DNA of 64,000 bases from Bacillota bacterium. GTDB lineage: Bacteria > Bacillota > Clostridia > Christensenellales > Pumilibacteraceae. Location of the stretch: NCBI GenBank assembly GCA_009779975.1, contig WRAY01000001.1, positions 1 to 64,000 on the forward strand. The letters are read 5' to 3'. The notes beneath the pieces were generated by a model. The model did no database searches. It had not been told where the DNA came from and saw nothing but the letters and a program-made list of their open reading frames with translations. A program made the position numbers and the translations under genes. Positions 49,350 to 60,000 of the stretch are shown here, piece after piece (positions within the stretch are counted from its first letter, which is position 1; each line of letters begins with the position of its first letter).

Positions 49350-50331
49350 CGATATAATCTAAAATCTGTTGAAAATTTTCAAAGAATTCGTCGCACAGAG
49401 GCAATGTTCCGCTTTCTTTGATGTTTCCGCCTCCGATACCTATTGTTGTGAATCCTGCAAGTTTCACAGCACAAACGCCTGCTCCGCTGTCCTCAATTCC
49501 CAAAACATGGTCTCTTTCTTCAAAAGGAATGTTGAGTCCAACAACGCATGTTTCAGCATAAAGCCATGGATGCGGTTTTGGAGACAACTCACCCAAAGTT
49601 CCTGCCTCGCCTTTGCGAAGAGGAAAACCTGCTGTGATTGCTGCGTCATAGAAATCTTTAGGGTCACCCATTTTCAGAGTTTTAAACGCATCCAAAATTT
49701 CCGGCCATGCTTTTTCATAGAGACCGCTTGTGACAAGTCCTACTTTTATTTTTCGCTCTTTTAAAGCATATAGAAAATCTTTAAGACCGGGAGTCGGAGT
49801 AAACGCTCCTTCCTTTCCACGACCCGCTAAAATTTCGCTCATTTCTCTGTGAGTGTGTTCAAAATAAAATTTTCTTGCCTCTGCTATATCTTTTTTCGGG
49901 CAATATTTTTGAATGCAATAGTTCAAATGCTCCGAGACACTGTGTCCTGAAACATAGGGAATGTCATCTTTACTCAATCGGAAATTGTCGTCACCAAGCA
50001 ATGATGCCGTTGTTCTCTCAATTATCCAAATCCAAAACTCTTCAGAGTGAACACTTGTTCCGTCCAAATCCATAAGGACTGCTTTCACAGGTCTTTTTAG
50101 TGACACTTTATGAACAGGATAGAATGCCGGATAGCCCAAAGCAGAGTCAACAAATGCCAAAGTTCTGTCTTTAAAAGCAATAAATTCTACTTTCTTATCG
50201 CCTGTTGCAGTGATTGATTGAACTCCGCCAATACCAACAGCAAACATTCCGCCTCCGCCCTTTTTCAGTTCAATAAAACCGCAATCAGCATCAAATTCCC
50301 CTAAGTTGGGGATAACAAATTTTTTCTTCAT
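49336..50331 (-). CDS. HAD-superfamily phosphatase/phosphoglucomutase-like protein
   Basis: 331 residues. Residues about 83-325 are a HAD hydrolase: nucleophile loop VLMDLDGTSVHSEEF, VTSG, SPKPHPWLY and GIEDSGAGV, as in the beta-phosphoglucomutase group. The first 80 residues (FVIPNLGEFDADCGFIELKK) are an extra domain I do not recognise. AAGGA before the ATG; first gene of the tight operon with the MFS transporter. It could convert or dephosphorylate a sugar phosphate. Confidence 0.85.
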   Translation of the reverse strand: MKKKFVIPNLGEFDADCGFIELKKGGGGMFAVGIGGVQSITATGDKKVEFIAFKDRTLAFVDSALGYPAFYPVHKVSLKRPVKAVLMDLDGTSVHSEEFWIWIIERTTASLLGDDNFRLSKDDIPYVSGHSVSEHLNYCIQKYCPKKDIAEARKFYFEHTHREMSEILAGRGKEGAFTPTPGLKDFLYALKERKIKVGLVTSGLYEKAWPEILDAFKTLKMGDPKDFYDAAITAGFPLRKGEAGTLGELSPKPHPWLYAETCVVGLNIPFEERDHVLGIEDSGAGVCAVKLAGFTTIGIGGGNIKESGTLPLCDEFFENFQQILDYIDGRK

Positions 50332-50351
50332 TTTTTAGTATTCCTTTATGT

Positions 50352-50385
50352 AGTGCAGGGCACAGCAAATGCAGCCCCTGCCAAT
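50352..50385. repeat. Degenerate family A repeat
   Basis: GTGCAGGGCACAGCAAATGC then AGCCCCTGCCAAT keeps only part of the palindrome; in the 68-bp gap before the CotH gene stop. Confidence 0.4.
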
Positions 50386-50399
50386 TTATTTCTTCTCTT

Positions 50400-52949
50400 T
50401 TATAACCAACTTGTTAAAAAGTCACGGCGTTCACATAACCAATTAATAAGATGGTCAACATGTTCTCTATGGGTTCTTAGTGCTGCTATGTCTTGAGGAT
50501 TCGGCCACACATAAATATCCATGATTTGCCACCTTGTGAAATTGCGATTAAATGCATTGGCGTGGAATGCTGCCATATGGTCAACATGCTCAAGCATGTC
50601 CTGCACTTCATTGTCTTTGATTTGTGCCCAACGCTCACGAACAAGATTTCTGAACTGAGGTGTCAGCATTAGTTCTCTGAACCACGGATGAACTTCGGCA
50701 GCCCACGCTCCTTGCGGAGAATAACCGCCATGGTCAAAAACATAAGCATTTCCTTCCCTTCTTCTTCCTTGATAGTAAGCATTACCTGCGGCAATATCAA
50801 AATCCCAAAGCGGTCCGGCGTGAAGTCTCCTTTCTGTTCCAAGCCCTCTCATTGTGAATCTTAAACTTGAGGTGTTGACATCAATATTTTTATATAACTC
50901 TTGAACCAAATATTCATTAATAAAACTGTCAATATCAATCCATCTTTCAATCCAATTCATATCACGGCTGTTTATTGCATTGTTAACATTATTTAAAAAT
51001 ATTTCAACATACTCAGCGGTTAGAGGAAAATCAACATGGTCATCATCTCTTCCTCCGGCGTCAACCATAAAAGGCATATTGCCGGTGAAAGCATGCGGAC
51101 GAGGTCCTCCATGATGAAGATAACGATACTCTTCATGTCGACACATTTGAAGCAAAAATTCACTTCGTGCAGGATCGTTATGTGTTGTTATGTCAACTCT
51201 TCCGGGCTGCGGCTGGTTAAGTTGGTCACTCATTTGATAGACCCCTTGATAAACTCCTTCCATATAAACATGAACAAACCTTGCATTCGGAGAGAATGCA
51301 ACCCCCATAATCCGCCCTAAATGATACGCACTGTAATTACGCATTAAGGTTTTATCAGATTGATTGGCAATAAAAGTCCATTCACGAGCAGCAAAGTTGC
51401 TGTCAAAAACAGTTTGAATATTATTCGTTGCAAATCTCATTCTAAAAGGTCTTTTTCCGCTATACGGAGCAGTGCCGACCCCCATTCTCCATGAGGACTG
51501 ACCTCTCCCCCTAATTTGCATTCTTTCTGTCCTTTCAAAATGCTCTCTGAACTCAGGACATTCAATGCCTGTGAATTCAACTCTTACCCAATGTCTTTCA
51601 TCTCGGTCAATATCAGTCATTGCTCCGCCTCTCGGCTGACCCTCTTCACCATAAATGCGAATGACCGGAAAATCTGCTTGGGAGAAAACTCTTGTGTGCC
51701 TGAATATTAAATTGCGTCCGTCTTTTGTAAACTCAATTTCTTCAATCTTCCTGTTTGGAAACATTTCAAGAATTTCTTTGTGCCAAGCGGCAACATTTGC
51801 TGTTGCTAAATCATCGTTAACAAATTGAATAACAACCTTCCAACTGACATTTCTGTTTGCTTTTAACATTTGATAATTAGTGCCGGAAGTTATCTCGGTT
51901 GAATAAAATTCTCTTTCTAACTCTTGTTGAAATTCACCGAGTTCTTTTCCGGTTATTGATGATGTCAAATGAAATCTTGCCCAAAGAGAAACATGTCCTG
52001 TTTCAGTAATTGTGAAAACTGACTCTCCGTTATCCGGTGCATTAAACCAACCGGTAAAAGAATATCCTATATTAGAGGTTGTTGCAGGGTATAAAATCAC
52101 AGGCAAATCCTCGGCAGTAAATGTTACCGGGTTATGCTCATGATTTTGAGAATTAGGGGGCAAATGATAAATAATATCATAAACTTTTAGAGAAAAATTT
52201 GCAAAAAGCGAGGCGTTGCCAACTTCAGTGATTTGAGTTATAGCCGTTCCGCTAAAGTAGGCATTATCAAACCAGCCGTCAAAAGTATAGCCTGAACGGG
52301 TTGCAGGCATTAGTATTATGGGCAATTCCTCAGATGTAAATGTTGCGGGATTATCCTCATGATTTGCAGCATTGCTTGGCAAAGAGTAAGTGATAGTGTA
52401 TGTATTTGGAGGAATTTCACTAAATCTTGCATAGAGAGTGATATTTCCTAATTCAGTGATTTGCGTCACTTGAATACCGCCTTGTGCTTGAGTGAACCAG
52501 CCATCAAAAATATAACCATAACGAGAAGCCGAAAGTAGTGTTAAAGGTAGATTGATAGCAGTAAATATTGAAAGATTACCCGAGTTGTTTGAAGCATTTA
52601 GAGGCAAATTATAAGTGATTGTATACTCAGAAGCCGTGCCCAGAGCAGGAGAAAATCTTGCAAAAAGAGTTATATTGCCTAATTCAGTAATTTGTGTTAT
52701 TCGATTTCCACCTTGTGCTTGGGTGAACCATCCGTCAAAAGAATAGTTATCCCGAGTTGCGGGCAATAAATTCAAAGGCAAATCATTTTTAGTAAATGTT
52801 GTCGGATTTGTATGCTCAGTTGAATTTGCATCATTAAAAGTTATGGCATATCTCACCAATTCGTTTTCTCCGCCATTATCATAACCATTGCATGCAATAG
52901 CAAAAAGCATAACAAACACTATTAATAGAGGAATAATTTTCTTCTTCAT
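50400..52949 (-). CDS. CotH-kinase lipoprotein with four B-repeats
   Basis: 849 residues. Lipobox FAIAC near residue 20. About residues 30-335 hold four tandem B-repeats (each with DLPLxLxPAT, GYxFDGWF, ITQITE, ARF). The rest is a CotH-type secreted kinase: MQIRGRGQSSWRM and KRPFRMRF, REWTFIANQSDKTLMRNYSA, YMEGVYQGVYQMSDQLNQPQ, LVQELYKNIDVNTSSLRF and GPLWDFDIAAGNAYYQG. CotH phosphorylates spore-coat and other secreted proteins; here it is outside the cell and next to glycan genes. AAGGAG before the ATG. Confidence 0.9.
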   Translation of the reverse strand: MKKKIIPLLIVFVMLFAIACNGYDNGGENELVRYAITFNDANSTEHTNPTTFTKNDLPLNLLPATRDNYSFDGWFTQAQGGNRITQITELGNITLFARFSPALGTASEYTITYNLPLNASNNSGNLSIFTAINLPLTLLSASRYGYIFDGWFTQAQGGIQVTQITELGNITLYARFSEIPPNTYTITYSLPSNAANHEDNPATFTSEELPIILMPATRSGYTFDGWFDNAYFSGTAITQITEVGNASLFANFSLKVYDIIYHLPPNSQNHEHNPVTFTAEDLPVILYPATTSNIGYSFTGWFNAPDNGESVFTITETGHVSLWARFHLTSSITGKELGEFQQELEREFYSTEITSGTNYQMLKANRNVSWKVVIQFVNDDLATANVAAWHKEILEMFPNRKIEEIEFTKDGRNLIFRHTRVFSQADFPVIRIYGEEGQPRGGAMTDIDRDERHWVRVEFTGIECPEFREHFERTERMQIRGRGQSSWRMGVGTAPYSGKRPFRMRFATNNIQTVFDSNFAAREWTFIANQSDKTLMRNYSAYHLGRIMGVAFSPNARFVHVYMEGVYQGVYQMSDQLNQPQPGRVDITTHNDPARSEFLLQMCRHEEYRYLHHGGPRPHAFTGNMPFMVDAGGRDDDHVDFPLTAEYVEIFLNNVNNAINSRDMNWIERWIDIDSFINEYLVQELYKNIDVNTSSLRFTMRGLGTERRLHAGPLWDFDIAAGNAYYQGRRREGNAYVFDHGGYSPQGAWAAEVHPWFRELMLTPQFRNLVRERWAQIKDNEVQDMLEHVDHMAAFHANAFNRNFTRWQIMDIYVWPNPQDIAALRTHREHVDHLINWLCERRDFLTSWL

Positions 52950-52987
52950 TTTTTTCTCCTTGTTTATGATTTTAATAAAATATACTA

Positions 52988-53051
52988 TAGGGGCGATCGT
53001 TCGTCCGCTGCTTGGAGATGTTTCCTAGCAACGGACGAACGATCGCCCCTA
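52988..53051. repeat. Family A palindrome with perfect 20-bp arms
   Basis: TAGGGGCGATCGTTCGTCCG (52988-53007) and its exact reverse complement (53032-53051). In the 144-bp gap between CotH and mannosidase genes; a possible attenuator or terminator. Confidence 0.85.
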
Positions 53052-53093
53052 CAATATTTTTTTATTGCACTAACTACGATAGTTCAAAAAGCA

Positions 53094-55943
53094 TTATTTC
53101 TTTTTCAATAAGAAACTTTCAACCTTGTGAGGACCAATTTTATGAGTAAAACTATTGTTTGACACTTTCAATTCTTCCAAAACGCTTTCATCCATTTTAA
53201 TTCGTTGTGCTTTTGCGAATTTTAAAATACTTGATACTTTCAATTCTTGTTCTTTGTTCGTTGCATTCCAAACCCTTAAGACAATGCCGGAACCGTCTTC
53301 TGAAAGTTTCAAACCGGATAGCATGATTTTTTCAGGCGGAGTTATTGTTATGAATGACGCAGTATGAGGCAATTCACCTTTGACCGGCACTCCTAAAACT
53401 GCTTTGATGTCAGTTTTGTATTCATAGGCAGTTTGTAAAACCCGGCCTTTTTCCCAATCTCCTTGGTGAGGATAAAGTGCAAAGTTGTATTCTAAATCGC
53501 CTATTGAATGCTGACCTGTGTATTTATCCAATTCCTCTCTTATCATTGAGGCATTTGCAGTCATGTAGGCTCTTTGAGTTCTTAAAAGAGTTATTTTAAT
53601 AGTGCGTTCAGTATCGTCTGCTATTTCATACTCTCTCAAACCTTTGTTCAAAACAGCAAGCCCCCACTTTCCGTCGGACACATCAACAAAATTCTGCATA
53701 GGGCGGCATGCCGGAAACGGCTCATAATTGTCTTTATGGTCTGCCCAGTTGATAGGTCTTTTTTCAACAGCCCATGCACTCTCAGAGTGAACATCTTTTG
53801 CATTTGTTAATCCTGACGGGAAATTAATAACAAGTTTGTGGTCACGAGATTGATTGTTCAGTTTGAGGTTAACCTTTAGAAGCGGGCTTCCCTTTTCAAC
53901 AGTCAGCGTAAAAACAATAGGCAATTTTTTGGTTTCTCTCAATCTTTCGGTTGCATCAATGGTTGCCGCAGCCGGAATATCCATCTCAGTTTCAATTTTG
54001 AAAATACCTCTCAACTCGTTACTTTCAAGCATTGTTACCAATGCCTTACAGCCATGACTGGTGATTATAGGATTACGCCTTGGAACATTGCTGATATGAG
54101 CACTTCCGGTTTCTCCGCTGTCGGTTAAGTAGCCAAGATTTTCCATCAATCTTCCGCTTGCTTTGTCTAAAAGACTGTAAGTTCCATTACAATTGATAGT
54201 AACCTTTATAAACTCGTTTTCAAGTGTTCCGTTGTCACGAGCGATTAATTTCCGATTTTCTCCCGGTTGCGGGTCAATATTAAATTCAGGTTCTCTGAAT
54301 CTCATCGCATAGGTTGCAGCACCTAATGCAGGAACTTCCGCCTCGACCAAAACTCTTCTTCTTTTTGTTGCAAATTTAATGGCTTTTGTGTCCAGATCTC
54401 TTTCAACTCCGACATTTGCATCATCACAACTTATTTCATAAACAGGCAATTTGTTTCCTTTTGCATCAACAATATCATAGAACTCATCACCTGCCGCACT
54501 GCCGTCAACTCCGATGTCTTGTTTTTTGGAAACGCCTTTTGGGGTGTCCAGAACCAGAGGAATAATTGCTTTTCTTGCATATGGCAAAGTATTAAACAAA
54601 GTTATTGTGTTGTCATCTTTTTTAAATTCTTTTTCGGTGTTGATGTTTCCAAATAACTTAATCGCACTTCTGTTTCCGACTTCTTCCGCAACAGTTTGTG
54701 AAATTGAAAAGTTATACATCATATCCTCATGCGCTCTGTCTACTGCCGCACCGCAAATGCTGTCATGAGCATGATTTTTCAATAAACTCTCCCAAGAACG
54801 GTCAAGCATTGTTTTTGGATATTCTGCACCTGTTGCAAAAAACGCAAGTGCTGCAAGCGGCTCTGCTCCGTAAATTAGGTCAGTTTCCACCGCTTCGTTA
54901 TAAAGTTTGATTTTAACTCTTGAAGAATGAGTTGCTGAAAGCAAAGCGTTAAAGTTATTATACTCCATTGTGGTGTATCTTAACTCGCCTTTGTGAACAG
55001 CAGACTTTTCGCGAGTTTTATCGTTGATAATTGCGTCCATATACTCATCAAGAGTGCTTTGAACAATCTCAACATCAGAACTAATTTTGTTCATCTCAGC
55101 GATTAGTTCAGGCAAATAATAGTATGGCTCGTCATTATCTTCCATGTTGAGTGCTAATATATGATTGCCGATTTTATAAGGCATTGCTTGAGCCAATAAA
55201 TCATCTAATGCTTTTTTCAAAACGACAGGTTTGTTTATAAAGTTTTTGCACTCTTTTAAAAGTGTGAATGCTTTTTCATAGGACTTCATGTCAACAGTGT
55301 GGACAGGAATTTGCTCACGGTCATAAGTGTAGGACAAGTCTTTAATGCCTTTTCCTAAAACCGCCGGTCCATGAACATAGAAGAACCAATTTGTGCGGGT
55401 AACCTCGTCAAAGGTTCTCAAAGTGTTTAACTTTGAGCCGTCCATTCCTTCCCAAGTGAACAATGGAGTTTCAGGCTTGTGCTTGTTTGTCCCACGATAG
55501 AATATCGCCGTGTCAATGCCAAAGCCTTGATAAAGTTGAGGAAATTGTGAAGGCTGACCATATGCAGTTGCAGTGTAGCCTGATTTCATACTGCCGCCAA
55601 CTTCATCGCTCATTCTTTTTCCGACGAGTAGATTTCTTACCAGCGACTCACCTGCAACAGTGTTTGTTTCAGGCAGAGTGTACCATTTGACAATATTCAT
55701 CTTGCCGTCTTTGATGAGTTTTTTCACTCGTTCTTTGTTTTCGGGACGGACTGTGAAATAATCCTCCAAAACAATAGTTCCGCCGTCAACACAAAAGAAC
55801 TTATATTCAGGCTTGTTTTCTAAAACCTCAATAATATTATCCATCAAATCGCTTAGCCGCAATTTGGACTGCTCAGCAGTGTGTCTCCATTCTCTGTCCC
55901 AATGAGTTCCATTGATAACATGCAGTGTCATTTTCTTTTTCAT
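53094..55943 (-). CDS. GH38 alpha-mannosidase-like protein with altered nucleophile region
   Basis: 949 residues, no signal peptide. NGTHWDREWRHT is the GH38 N-terminal zinc motif, and NHAHDSICGAAVDRAHEDM (with further zinc His) is intact. Middle and C-terminal beta domains match the family in length. Where GH38 enzymes have G-Y-x-P-D-S-F-G-Q/H with the nucleophile Asp, this protein has GYTATAYGQPSQFPQLYQGF, so the Asp looks replaced by Thr. It may cleave by a different residue, act on an unusual substrate, or be inactive. Follows lacI by 31 bp on the same strand, so probably regulated with it. Confidence 0.85.
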   Translation of the reverse strand: MKKKMTLHVINGTHWDREWRHTAEQSKLRLSDLMDNIIEVLENKPEYKFFCVDGGTIVLEDYFTVRPENKERVKKLIKDGKMNIVKWYTLPETNTVAGESLVRNLLVGKRMSDEVGGSMKSGYTATAYGQPSQFPQLYQGFGIDTAIFYRGTNKHKPETPLFTWEGMDGSKLNTLRTFDEVTRTNWFFYVHGPAVLGKGIKDLSYTYDREQIPVHTVDMKSYEKAFTLLKECKNFINKPVVLKKALDDLLAQAMPYKIGNHILALNMEDNDEPYYYLPELIAEMNKISSDVEIVQSTLDEYMDAIINDKTREKSAVHKGELRYTTMEYNNFNALLSATHSSRVKIKLYNEAVETDLIYGAEPLAALAFFATGAEYPKTMLDRSWESLLKNHAHDSICGAAVDRAHEDMMYNFSISQTVAEEVGNRSAIKLFGNINTEKEFKKDDNTITLFNTLPYARKAIIPLVLDTPKGVSKKQDIGVDGSAAGDEFYDIVDAKGNKLPVYEISCDDANVGVERDLDTKAIKFATKRRRVLVEAEVPALGAATYAMRFREPEFNIDPQPGENRKLIARDNGTLENEFIKVTINCNGTYSLLDKASGRLMENLGYLTDSGETGSAHISNVPRRNPIITSHGCKALVTMLESNELRGIFKIETEMDIPAAATIDATERLRETKKLPIVFTLTVEKGSPLLKVNLKLNNQSRDHKLVINFPSGLTNAKDVHSESAWAVEKRPINWADHKDNYEPFPACRPMQNFVDVSDGKWGLAVLNKGLREYEIADDTERTIKITLLRTQRAYMTANASMIREELDKYTGQHSIGDLEYNFALYPHQGDWEKGRVLQTAYEYKTDIKAVLGVPVKGELPHTASFITITPPEKIMLSGLKLSEDGSGIVLRVWNATNKEQELKVSSILKFAKAQRIKMDESVLEELKVSNNSFTHKIGPHKVESFLLKKK

Positions 55944-55974
55944 AATGTTTATTTTTTTCTCCTTGTGGGGTTTT

Positions 55975-56961
55975 TTACTTCTTCACCGACTCTCCTTCTA
56001 TAAAGTCGCTTTCAATTAGGATTTGTTCGCCGTAGTTTTGAGGTTGTCCTTCAATTAATTTTAAAAGTAATCCTACTGCTTTTTTTCCGATTTTGAAATA
56101 GTCTTGTTTTGCTCCTGTCAGTGCCGGAGAAAAACCATAGAAATTGTCGCCGCCCAGTGTTATGACTGAAATATCTTTTCCTATTTCAATGTTTTTTTGG
56201 TTGCAAAATTCATAGACATATCTGGCTTTTGTTGAACTTGAAACTACTATGCAGTCAAATTGGTCATCTTTGAAATCTTCCTCCAAAACTTTAAAAACTG
56301 AGTCTTTAGTGCTTTTTATGTGCCTTATAGTTATTTTTAGATCTTTGCAATTCAAACTCTCCAGTGCGTTTAGCCGCTGTTTTGAAATCATTAACTCTTT
56401 GGTTGAGTTTAAAAACAATATCTTTCTGTGCCCGGTGTCAAATGCATGATTGAATATTTTTTGAGTCAACTCATGATTGTCAATATCAACATTGAAAAGT
56501 TTTTCCGGTCTTTTTTCCGGCTCACCAATGAGAACAAAAGGCAACTTCTCTTTTCCAAACAATTGCATACGATTATCAATTATTTTCGGAGTTACGATAA
56601 TCGCACCCATTATCGGAGCGGCCGCCGTTTTGAGAAGTTTTTCAATTTCACTGCTTGTTAGACCAAAATAAGGAATGACATACATTTTTCGTTTTGCTAA
56701 CTCCAACATACAAGTTTCAATGAGGTCATTATAGAATGAATGAAAGCGGTTGTTCTCGGGTTCAAAAAAAAGTCCTATGATGTTTGTGTTATTTGACAAT
56801 ATATTGGACGCAAAGAAACTTGCCGTGTAGTCAATCTCATCACAGACTTTTTTCACCCTTTCTTTAATTTCCGGACTGACATATTTTTTACCGCTGAGAG
56901 CATAAGACACCGTTGATTTTGACACTCCCGCTATTTTTGCAACATCATTAATATTTGCCAT
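55975..56961 (-). CDS. LacI-family regulator
   Basis: 328 residues. N-terminal LacI helix-turn-helix (INDVAKIAGVSKSTVSYALS) with the hinge helix following, then a periplasmic-binding-like sugar-sensing domain (VITLGGDNFYGFSPALTGAK). Located inside the glycan gene run, directly upstream of the mannosidase, so it most likely controls this locus. A dyad AAAAGG-N8-CCTTTT lies at 57018-57037 and a 10-bp stem in its leader. No ribosome binding site before the ATG. Confidence 0.92.
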   Translation of the reverse strand: MANINDVAKIAGVSKSTVSYALSGKKYVSPEIKERVKKVCDEIDYTASFFASNILSNNTNIIGLFFEPENNRFHSFYNDLIETCMLELAKRKMYVIPYFGLTSSEIEKLLKTAAAPIMGAIIVTPKIIDNRMQLFGKEKLPFVLIGEPEKRPEKLFNVDIDNHELTQKIFNHAFDTGHRKILFLNSTKELMISKQRLNALESLNCKDLKITIRHIKSTKDSVFKVLEEDFKDDQFDCIVVSSSTKARYVYEFCNQKNIEIGKDISVITLGGDNFYGFSPALTGAKQDYFKIGKKAVGLLLKLIEGQPQNYGEQILIESDFIEGESVKK

Positions 56962-56980
56962 GATTTACTTAATTCAAGGA

Positions 56981-57008
56981 GTATTTTTGCTTACAAGGGC
57001 AAAAATAC
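56981..57008. promoter_or_regulatory. Perfect 10-bp stem-loop in the lacI leader
   Basis: GTATTTTTGC (56981-56990) and GCAAAAATAC (56999-57008) are exact complements with an 8-base loop, about 20 bp before the lacI ATG. Could be an operator or RNA hairpin. Confidence 0.5.
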
Positions 57009-57017
57009 GACGACAAC

Positions 57018-57037
57018 AAAAGGTTTTAATACCTTTT
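57018..57037. promoter_or_regulatory. Putative LacI-type operator
   Basis: AAAAGGTTTTAATACCTTTT: arms AAAAGG and CCTTTT around an AT centre, just downstream of the secreted GxGYxYP gene and upstream of lacI. Spacing and symmetry suit a LacI dimer; binding is inferred. Confidence 0.5.
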
Positions 57038-57038
57038 A

Positions 57039-60000
57039 TTACCAAGGAATAGGTCCTCCGTTACCGGGGTTTCGATAAACTTGAGGGACATAACGAGTGA
57101 CCATGCAGATGAGTTCTCCGGCAGAAATTATTTGAACATGCGGAGCAAGATACGACACCAAAATATCTAAATGCTCTCTTTCCATTCTCACTGTCCAAGG
57201 ATGTATATTAATCATGCTGTAACCGTCGATAGTTCGATAGTTTGTGCTAAAACTGTTTATTCTCTCAGCATAAGCCCTTAACCACTCACGATTGACTAAA
57301 TCTCTATTGTTGCTTGGATGCCAAACCGACAGTCTCATACTAATAAAAGGCTTTCCGTTTGACCAAAACACTCTGCCTGTTCCGCCTTCATAGCGAGACG
57401 GATCCATCATCCAAATTCCGCCTCTGATTTGATCATGCATTGTGAAATAGTTAAGCCTTGACGCTGCAAAATCATGCATTGACATTCCGGCTGCTGCCGC
57501 ATCTTGTTGAAGATGATTGATGTTATCAAGCAAAGTCAGAACTTCTAGTCCTGCGTTTTCCATATGTCTTGCAGTAGATTCCGCAAACGCCGGCAGATGC
57601 TGGATTGGGAAACGCATTGGATTTCCATACCCTACTCCTGAAACTCCTGCAACAAAACTATCCAAATAATATGGAGCGGTTGTTTTTGCCATGTTGTAGA
57701 TATTTCTTATAACCGGTTCTTTGAACTCACCGATACTTGGGGCAAAAGTCCAGTTTATTATGAAATCCATCGGATTATTTGAATTATGCCTGCGATACCT
57801 GTAGCCAAAATTTTGATTAGCATCCATCGCAAAATCCCGTGCCATCCATTGAACATTGTCGCCGTCACTGATGACAAGGGCAATGTAGTGATTGCCTTGC
57901 TGACCTTGAATAACTCTGTCTTGTCTTGGTTGTTCAAAAGGTCCGCCTTCTCTAACACCTGCTAAAAATGAAACATTGCTTGACCAGTCAGACGGAAGAA
58001 CAAAATTTCCGTGCATCGACATATCAAAAACAAAATTAATTTCTTCCGGTGCCCAACCCCAAACAGGAGAGTTTGGCTCCATCCACTCAAAAACCTCTCG
58101 TCTAAACTGCCTATCTTCCGGTGATTCTCTGGTGTAGAAAGTGAACGCACCAAGCGCTATGCTCAAATCTCTCATATTCCTTCCCATAGAGTTATTAATT
58201 GGATTTTGATGAAGAACATGGCGTCTGTTAAGTCTTGATTTGTATTCGTTGAACAAATCTCTCATTTGATAATATGTGTTGATATCTGTTGCATCTCTTT
58301 TTTGGACAAGACCTAACTCTTCTGCTCTTGCTATATCATTTGGATGAGATGCCACCATTAGCCAACCCTCAACCCCCGAAATAGTTGCCGCAGCATTCAC
58401 TGAATTTTGCAAACTTGGCAGTCCTTGCGTAGTTTCATTATATCTTACAAAACCGTTATCGGTGATGTGGTCACGAAACATGTCAACCAACTCCCACGGA
58501 CAATCAACTCTGGTGTAGGAAAAGCCTTCATAGTTTTCAATAATAAATCTCAAATGAGGCATATAAAAAGTCGTATCAATAAAAATTTGAGGAGCCGTTT
58601 GTGCGACAAGTCCTTGAATTGATGTCACCATGATAAACTCCGAACGAGTAAGTCCGGCCGCACTAATAACAACAACTTCTCTTGAAGCATTCGGAAACCC
58701 TTCAAAAAACTCACTCATCAAAGGTTCAAATTTAGCATAAAACTCGTGATTACTAAGTGTTGAAACCTGAGTTATTGATGTTCCCAAAAACTCATCATTA
58801 TCAAACCATCCGACAAAACTATATCCGACAAGCGCATGTCTTGCAGGCAGCAATTTTAAAGGAAGTTCATCATGAGCAAAAGTTTCCTGATTATAGTGTG
58901 CTGCCCCATCAGGAACATTAAAGGTTAATGTGTAGAGAGGAGTCCATTTTGCAAAAAGAATTGTGTTATCTGCTTGTGTTATTTCTTCTATTAAATAACC
59001 GTCTGTTTCAGCATCAAACCAGCCATCAAAACGAAAACCTTTGCGATATGCTGAAAGTAATGTTAAAGGCAAATCTTCAACAGTAAAAATATTTTGGTTT
59101 TCATGCTCAGATTCCGTCACTCCATTAAAAATAGCAGTGAACTTAATCAAGGTGAATTTGCCATACAGCGTGATATTTCCTGACTCGGTTATAGATGTTA
59201 TTTCGTCTCTCTCAAATTCAGGGTTGTCAAACCATCCGTCAAAATCATGTCCAAAAAGATATGCTCCTTCTAATTCAAGCGGAAAATCGGTTTCAACAAA
59301 TGTCAAAGGATTGTAATGAACAGCGTTTATCGGAATGATGAATGTTATTGAATAAACAGGAACAGGAGTCCATTTTGCAAAAAGATAATGATTAGACAGC
59401 GTTGTTATTTGAGTTATCGGATTTCCGATAAAACCGGCATTGTCAAACCAACCTTGAAAAATATAGCCTTCTCTTGTTGCATTCATCAGGTTTATAGGTC
59501 TGTCATTTATATTAAAAGATGTTGGGTTTTCCGAGTGATTAGTTCCGCCGTTCAAAGTGTAGGTTATATTAAAACTGTTGAGGTTAAATCTTGCATAAAC
59601 TGCGGTGTTTCTCAGTTGGGTTATTTGAGAAATTTCTTCCCCGTTTGACGGAGCATTAAACCAACCGACAAACGAATACCCTTCCCTTGTTGCCGGCAGC
59701 AGATTGAGCGGCAAACTTCCTATGTTGAAAGAGACAGCGTTGCCGTGTTCGCTCGCCAAAACATTATTAAATGTTATAGAGTAATCAGTGAGAACAAATC
59801 TTCCCCAAAGAGAAACATTCCCTGTCTGAGTTATCTCTTCAACTTGACTTCCGCCGGTTGCAGCATCAAACCAACCTGTAAAAGTAAAACCTTCTCTGGT
59901 TGCAGGCAGTAAAACAAGCGGCAAATCGTCATTTGTGAATGTCGTTTCATTTGGGTTTGCCGCCGCTGAATGCAGAGAAAAAGTAATGTTATAGGTAGTT

